A stretch of DNA of 21,829 nt, taken from positions 1 to 21,829 of IMG/VR virus record IMGVR_UViG_3300042387_002754. One strand, given 5' to 3'. A program made the translations under genes and the position numbers. Below are positions 19,887 to 21,829 of the stretch, piece after piece (position 1 is the first letter of the stretch; each line of letters opens with the position of its first letter). Under the pieces are notes generated by a model. The model was given only the letters and a program-made list of their open reading frames with translations. It ran no database searches and was not told the origin of the DNA. This stretch comes from a virus.

Positions 19887-20222
19887 ATGTTTGTTTACAT
19901 GGAAAAAGAAGACTTCAAATTTGTATCAGTTCGAGTTCCAAAAGAATTGGCAGACCTTGCAAAAGCTCGCGCCAAGTCACAGCACCGGAACCTTCAAGGA
20001 CACATGCGTCACTTACTTGAGCAAGACATCATGCAATCAGGTATTCAAGAATCCGCTGAGTCAGTTGAATTGCCTCAAGACAAACAAAAGGGAAAATACC
20101 AAAATGCGCGCCAAGCACGCCTGAATGCTGGTGCCAAAGCTTTCGATCCATCCGAAACTTTAGATGGTGGGCCATCAATAGCTGGGAAGGGCCTTTCCCA
20201 GAAAACTGGGTCGCAGAAGTGA
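19887..20222 (+). CDS. Ribbon-helix-helix regulator, divergent from the early operon
   Basis: 111 residues from ATG at 19887 (MFVYMEKED); ATG at 19899 is also possible. The open frame to 19809 upstream is Cys/Phe-rich and looks untranslated. 'DFKFVSVRVPKELADLAKARAKSQHRNLQGHMRHLLEQDIM' is a ribbon-helix-helix: strand FKFVSVRVP, helix A KELADLAKARAKS, turn, helix B LQGHMRHLLEQD. A Lys/Gln-rich tail of ~60 residues follows. As the only gene transcribed rightwards in this region, from a promoter with an operator in its spacer, it is the best candidate for the lysogeny repressor. It converges on the membrane-protein gene ending at 20291; the 68-bp gap shows no clear terminator. Confidence 0.75.
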   Translation: MFVYMEKEDFKFVSVRVPKELADLAKARAKSQHRNLQGHMRHLLEQDIMQSGIQESAESVELPQDKQKGKYQNARQARLNAGAKAFDPSETLDGGPSIAGKGLSQKTGSQK

Positions 20223-20290
20223 TCGACCTAACACAGGAATAAAAATTTTACATCAGTCTGTGTCCAGACGAGGGGCAGGTTTTGATACGA

Positions 20291-20737
20291 TCAATGAAAC
20301 CACCAGCTCCAAAACCGCCATACTAAAAATAGAAAAAGCAGCAAGATCAGGCATCCGCACCCCCCGTAACATCCTTCTAATTCCTCTTTTCCTTTTTTGT
20401 CTTTTTTCTTTTCAATCCCAGCCACATTTTGCTTCCAAGCTTGGTATTCATCTTCATCGTAAAGATGCTTGTTTTTATCAATCAGTTCAGACGCCTCTTT
20501 TTTGCTGAAATCCCCATAGATTCCGTAGAACTCCAAGCGTCGAAGCTGACCCTCTGTTGCACCGTCCTCTTTGCGTAAAATCTCTGTGATGAGGTCGCTC
20601 GCCTCGCCCTTTGTATCAGGTGCTTCGTAGCCTTTTTCCTCAATCAATTCTCGTTGCCGGTCCGTGATTGGATCGAAGCGCCAATCATCATTGGAAGCAT
20701 TTTTTTCAGGCATATTAAAAGAATGAATGTCTGACAA
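20291..20737 (-). CDS. Tail-anchored membrane protein with two T-x-x-Q repeats
   Basis: 148 residues if started at TTG 20737 (weak GGCGGA before it); ATG at 20713 would give 140. Two similar helical repeats occupy residues ~25-52 (TDRQRELIEEKGYEAPDTKGEASDLITE) and ~61-88 (TEGQLRRLEFYGIYGDFSKKEASELIDK). Each has a T-x-x-Q-x-x-x-L opening and an EAS-x-LI close. A Lys-rich linker leads to a hydrophobic C-terminal segment (CGCLILLLFLFLVWRFWSWWF, about 127-147). The repeats resemble a module found in many phage and replication-related proteins; the C-terminal anchor suggests the protein sits in the inner membrane facing the cytoplasm. Its place 18 bp after the integrase is where lysogenic-conversion or exclusion genes are often found. 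Confidence 0.7.
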   Translation of the reverse strand: MSDIHSFNMPEKNASNDDWRFDPITDRQRELIEEKGYEAPDTKGEASDLITEILRKEDGATEGQLRRLEFYGIYGDFSKKEASELIDKNKHLYDEDEYQAWKQNVAGIEKKKDKKGKEELEGCYGGCGCLILLLFLFLVWRFWSWWFH

Positions 20738-20755
20738 CGATCCGCCAAGAAATTT

Positions 20756-21781
20756 TCAAACAGCCCACCACGCCCGCCAATCCGCACGGCGCGATGGCAC
20801 GGCATAGACCCTTTTTACCATCGCGGTCGTTGAGTGTCCAAGCTGGTGCGCGGTCTTTCCAGCGTCCTGCCCACGCCCCAGGTGATAGGTGGCGAACGAA
20901 TGCCTCAGAGCGTTTTCAGGAAACTGCGACCACGGCACCTTGCCAGCCTCGTGAAGCCGCCTGATGAGCGCCTGCCGCTCTTGATAAATGCGCAACGATG
21001 CCGGTGGCAGAATCAGCCCCTTCTTTTTATCGTCTTGAAAGAACGCCGCCCGCTTCGTCAGCGGCTCCGTGAAATCCACGATGCGCTCTGGCAGTCCGGT
21101 AGATTGTTTGGAGACCTCGCGCCTCACCTCGATCTCTCCCCGTCCTGCGTCAATGTCCTCCCACCTCATCCGCCGCACCTCGATGGACCGCAGCCCGGCA
21201 AAGCCTCCGAGAAGAAACCACGCCCGCAACTCGTCGCTCATCTCCTCGGCCAAGATCGTCGCCATTTCCCCGGCTGTGACGAGCGACCGCTTCGCCTCGG
21301 CCTTTGGCGCTCGTATCCTCCGCAGCGGATTCCGGTCGATAAGCTCCATATCGAGGCACCATGCGAAAAACCCGCTCGCGTAGCGATGCCAGCCAGCCCG
21401 TGTCGTCGGTGATCCCTCGATGCCGTCAAACCACTTCCCTGCTTTCAGCGGCGTCACATTGGCAACTGGCCCGTCGAACGCCTCCAGCAACTTACCGCAG
21501 ACCCGCTCAACCTTCGACTTGTGCTCCTCAGAGGATTTGGCCTTGGTCGCAACATAATCCCGAATCGCCGAACGCATCGAAAGCCCCGCTTGTTCCTTCT
21601 CCTTCAGTCCTTCCGTCCCTGTTTTTTGCAAAGCCTCCAAAAGAGCAGGGCCCGCCGCCCAAGCCTCCGCCTCCGTGCGGAAAAACCGCTTGATCCTGCT
21701 GCCCGACACCGACGCAGGAATCTCAAGCTTCCAAGTGCCAGGTCGTGCCGTGTGCGGGCTAACAAAGTATCGGGCTTTCAT
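20756..21781 (-). CDS. int: Tyrosine recombinase integrase
   Basis: 341 residues from ATG at 21781, which overlaps the stop of the upstream HTH gene (ATGA); the 16 extra residues in the longer reading are that gene's end in another frame. A SAM-like core-binding domain (~65-160) precedes the catalytic domain: Arg198 in 'AGLRSIEVRRMRW', a Lys candidate at 225, 'PENALRHSFATYHLG' with Arg293, His316 in 'QLGHST', and nucleophile Tyr326 in 'KRVYAVPS'. The usual first His of the H-x-x-R box is Asn290. It integrates the phage genome by site-specific recombination. No attachment site was identified in the window; it may lie beyond the right edge or in the 20222-20290 gap. Confidence 0.93.
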   Translation of the reverse strand: MKARYFVSPHTARPGTWKLEIPASVSGSRIKRFFRTEAEAWAAGPALLEALQKTGTEGLKEKEQAGLSMRSAIRDYVATKAKSSEEHKSKVERVCGKLLEAFDGPVANVTPLKAGKWFDGIEGSPTTRAGWHRYASGFFAWCLDMELIDRNPLRRIRAPKAEAKRSLVTAGEMATILAEEMSDELRAWFLLGGFAGLRSIEVRRMRWEDIDAGRGEIEVRREVSKQSTGLPERIVDFTEPLTKRAAFFQDDKKKGLILPPASLRIYQERQALIRRLHEAGKVPWSQFPENALRHSFATYHLGRGQDAGKTAHQLGHSTTAMVKRVYAVPSRRADWRAWWAV

Positions 21782-21829
21782 TTCGCGGGCCTTTTGTTCG
21801 AGGTTTCGCCGATCCGTCCCCCCCACCAT
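21778..21829 (-). CDS. C-terminal end of a second excisionase-like HTH gene (partial)
   Basis: In the frame ending at TGA 21778-21780 the last residues are WWGGRIGETSNKRPAK. This matches the end of the HTH protein 19340-19543 (WWSARIGETSNRRPAK), and the DNA is about 70% identical over this stretch. The rest lies outside the window. It is coupled to the integrase by ATGA, the expected position of an excisionase. A run of seven C (plus strand 21818-21824) lies in the gene. Confidence 0.65.
   Translation of the reverse strand, partial: WWGGRIGETSNKRPAK

Overview
This window is most of a temperate, double-stranded DNA tailed phage (prophage or phage contig). It runs on the minus strand almost throughout, from a tyrosine integrase at the right edge to structural genes at the left. 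Roughly 40 tightly packed genes are visible and most neighbours overlap by 4 bp (ATGA). The host cannot be fixed from the sequence. Moderately high GC, three copies of the dispersed repeat encoding 'LTTE-x-TE-x-TE', and the style of the integrase and replication genes make a Verrucomicrobiota/PVC-group host my best guess (inference). I see no tRNA, rRNA, CRISPR array or insertion sequence.

Layout from right to left, the direction of transcription. (1) 21829-20291: the end of an excisionase-like HTH gene, the integrase, and a small tail-anchored membrane protein. (2) 20222-19540: a switch region with two divergent ribbon-helix-helix genes around a control region rich in inverted repeats, with one good sigma70-like promoter for the plus-strand gene. 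(3) 19543-17184: a chain of very small early genes, including an HTH protein, two mini-proteins with a membrane segment and a DUF551-like protein. Here two plus-strand ORFs that look genuinely coding (a coiled coil plus zinc ribbon, and a small conserved protein) lie inside minus-strand ORFs whose start and stop signals also look functional. (4) 17089-13733: recombination and replication accessory genes: an OB-fold-like DNA-binding candidate, a DUF1351-like coiled-coil protein, and an AT-rich insert with a minimal sigma70 region-4 protein. (5) 13736-9712: a Pif1-like helicase, a small protein starting with a sliding-clamp-binding motif, and an 810-residue primase-helicase, followed by a 248-bp non-coding region of inverted iteron-like repeats that is a candidate replication origin. 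(6) 9463-7402: a RusA-like resolvase with an apparent frame switch, small coiled-coil proteins and a Mor-like protein lacking its HTH. (7) 7255-1: TerS, TerL, a gpW-like connector, a lambda-type portal, then a beta-rich protein, a collagen-like three-repeat fibre protein, two further fibre-like proteins and a partial gene. No protease or capsid gene lies between portal and fibres; they may lie left of the window.

The genes describe a complete early programme: integration, lysogeny switch, replication by its own primase-helicase, recombination and resolution, possible late transcription factors, then packaging and virion assembly. Points most worth checking are the two sense/antisense gene pairs, the RusA frame switch, the repeat-rich candidate origin, and the recurring stop-start junction GGAGG-n-GCGAAATGA that gives many small proteins the same C-terminal residues.
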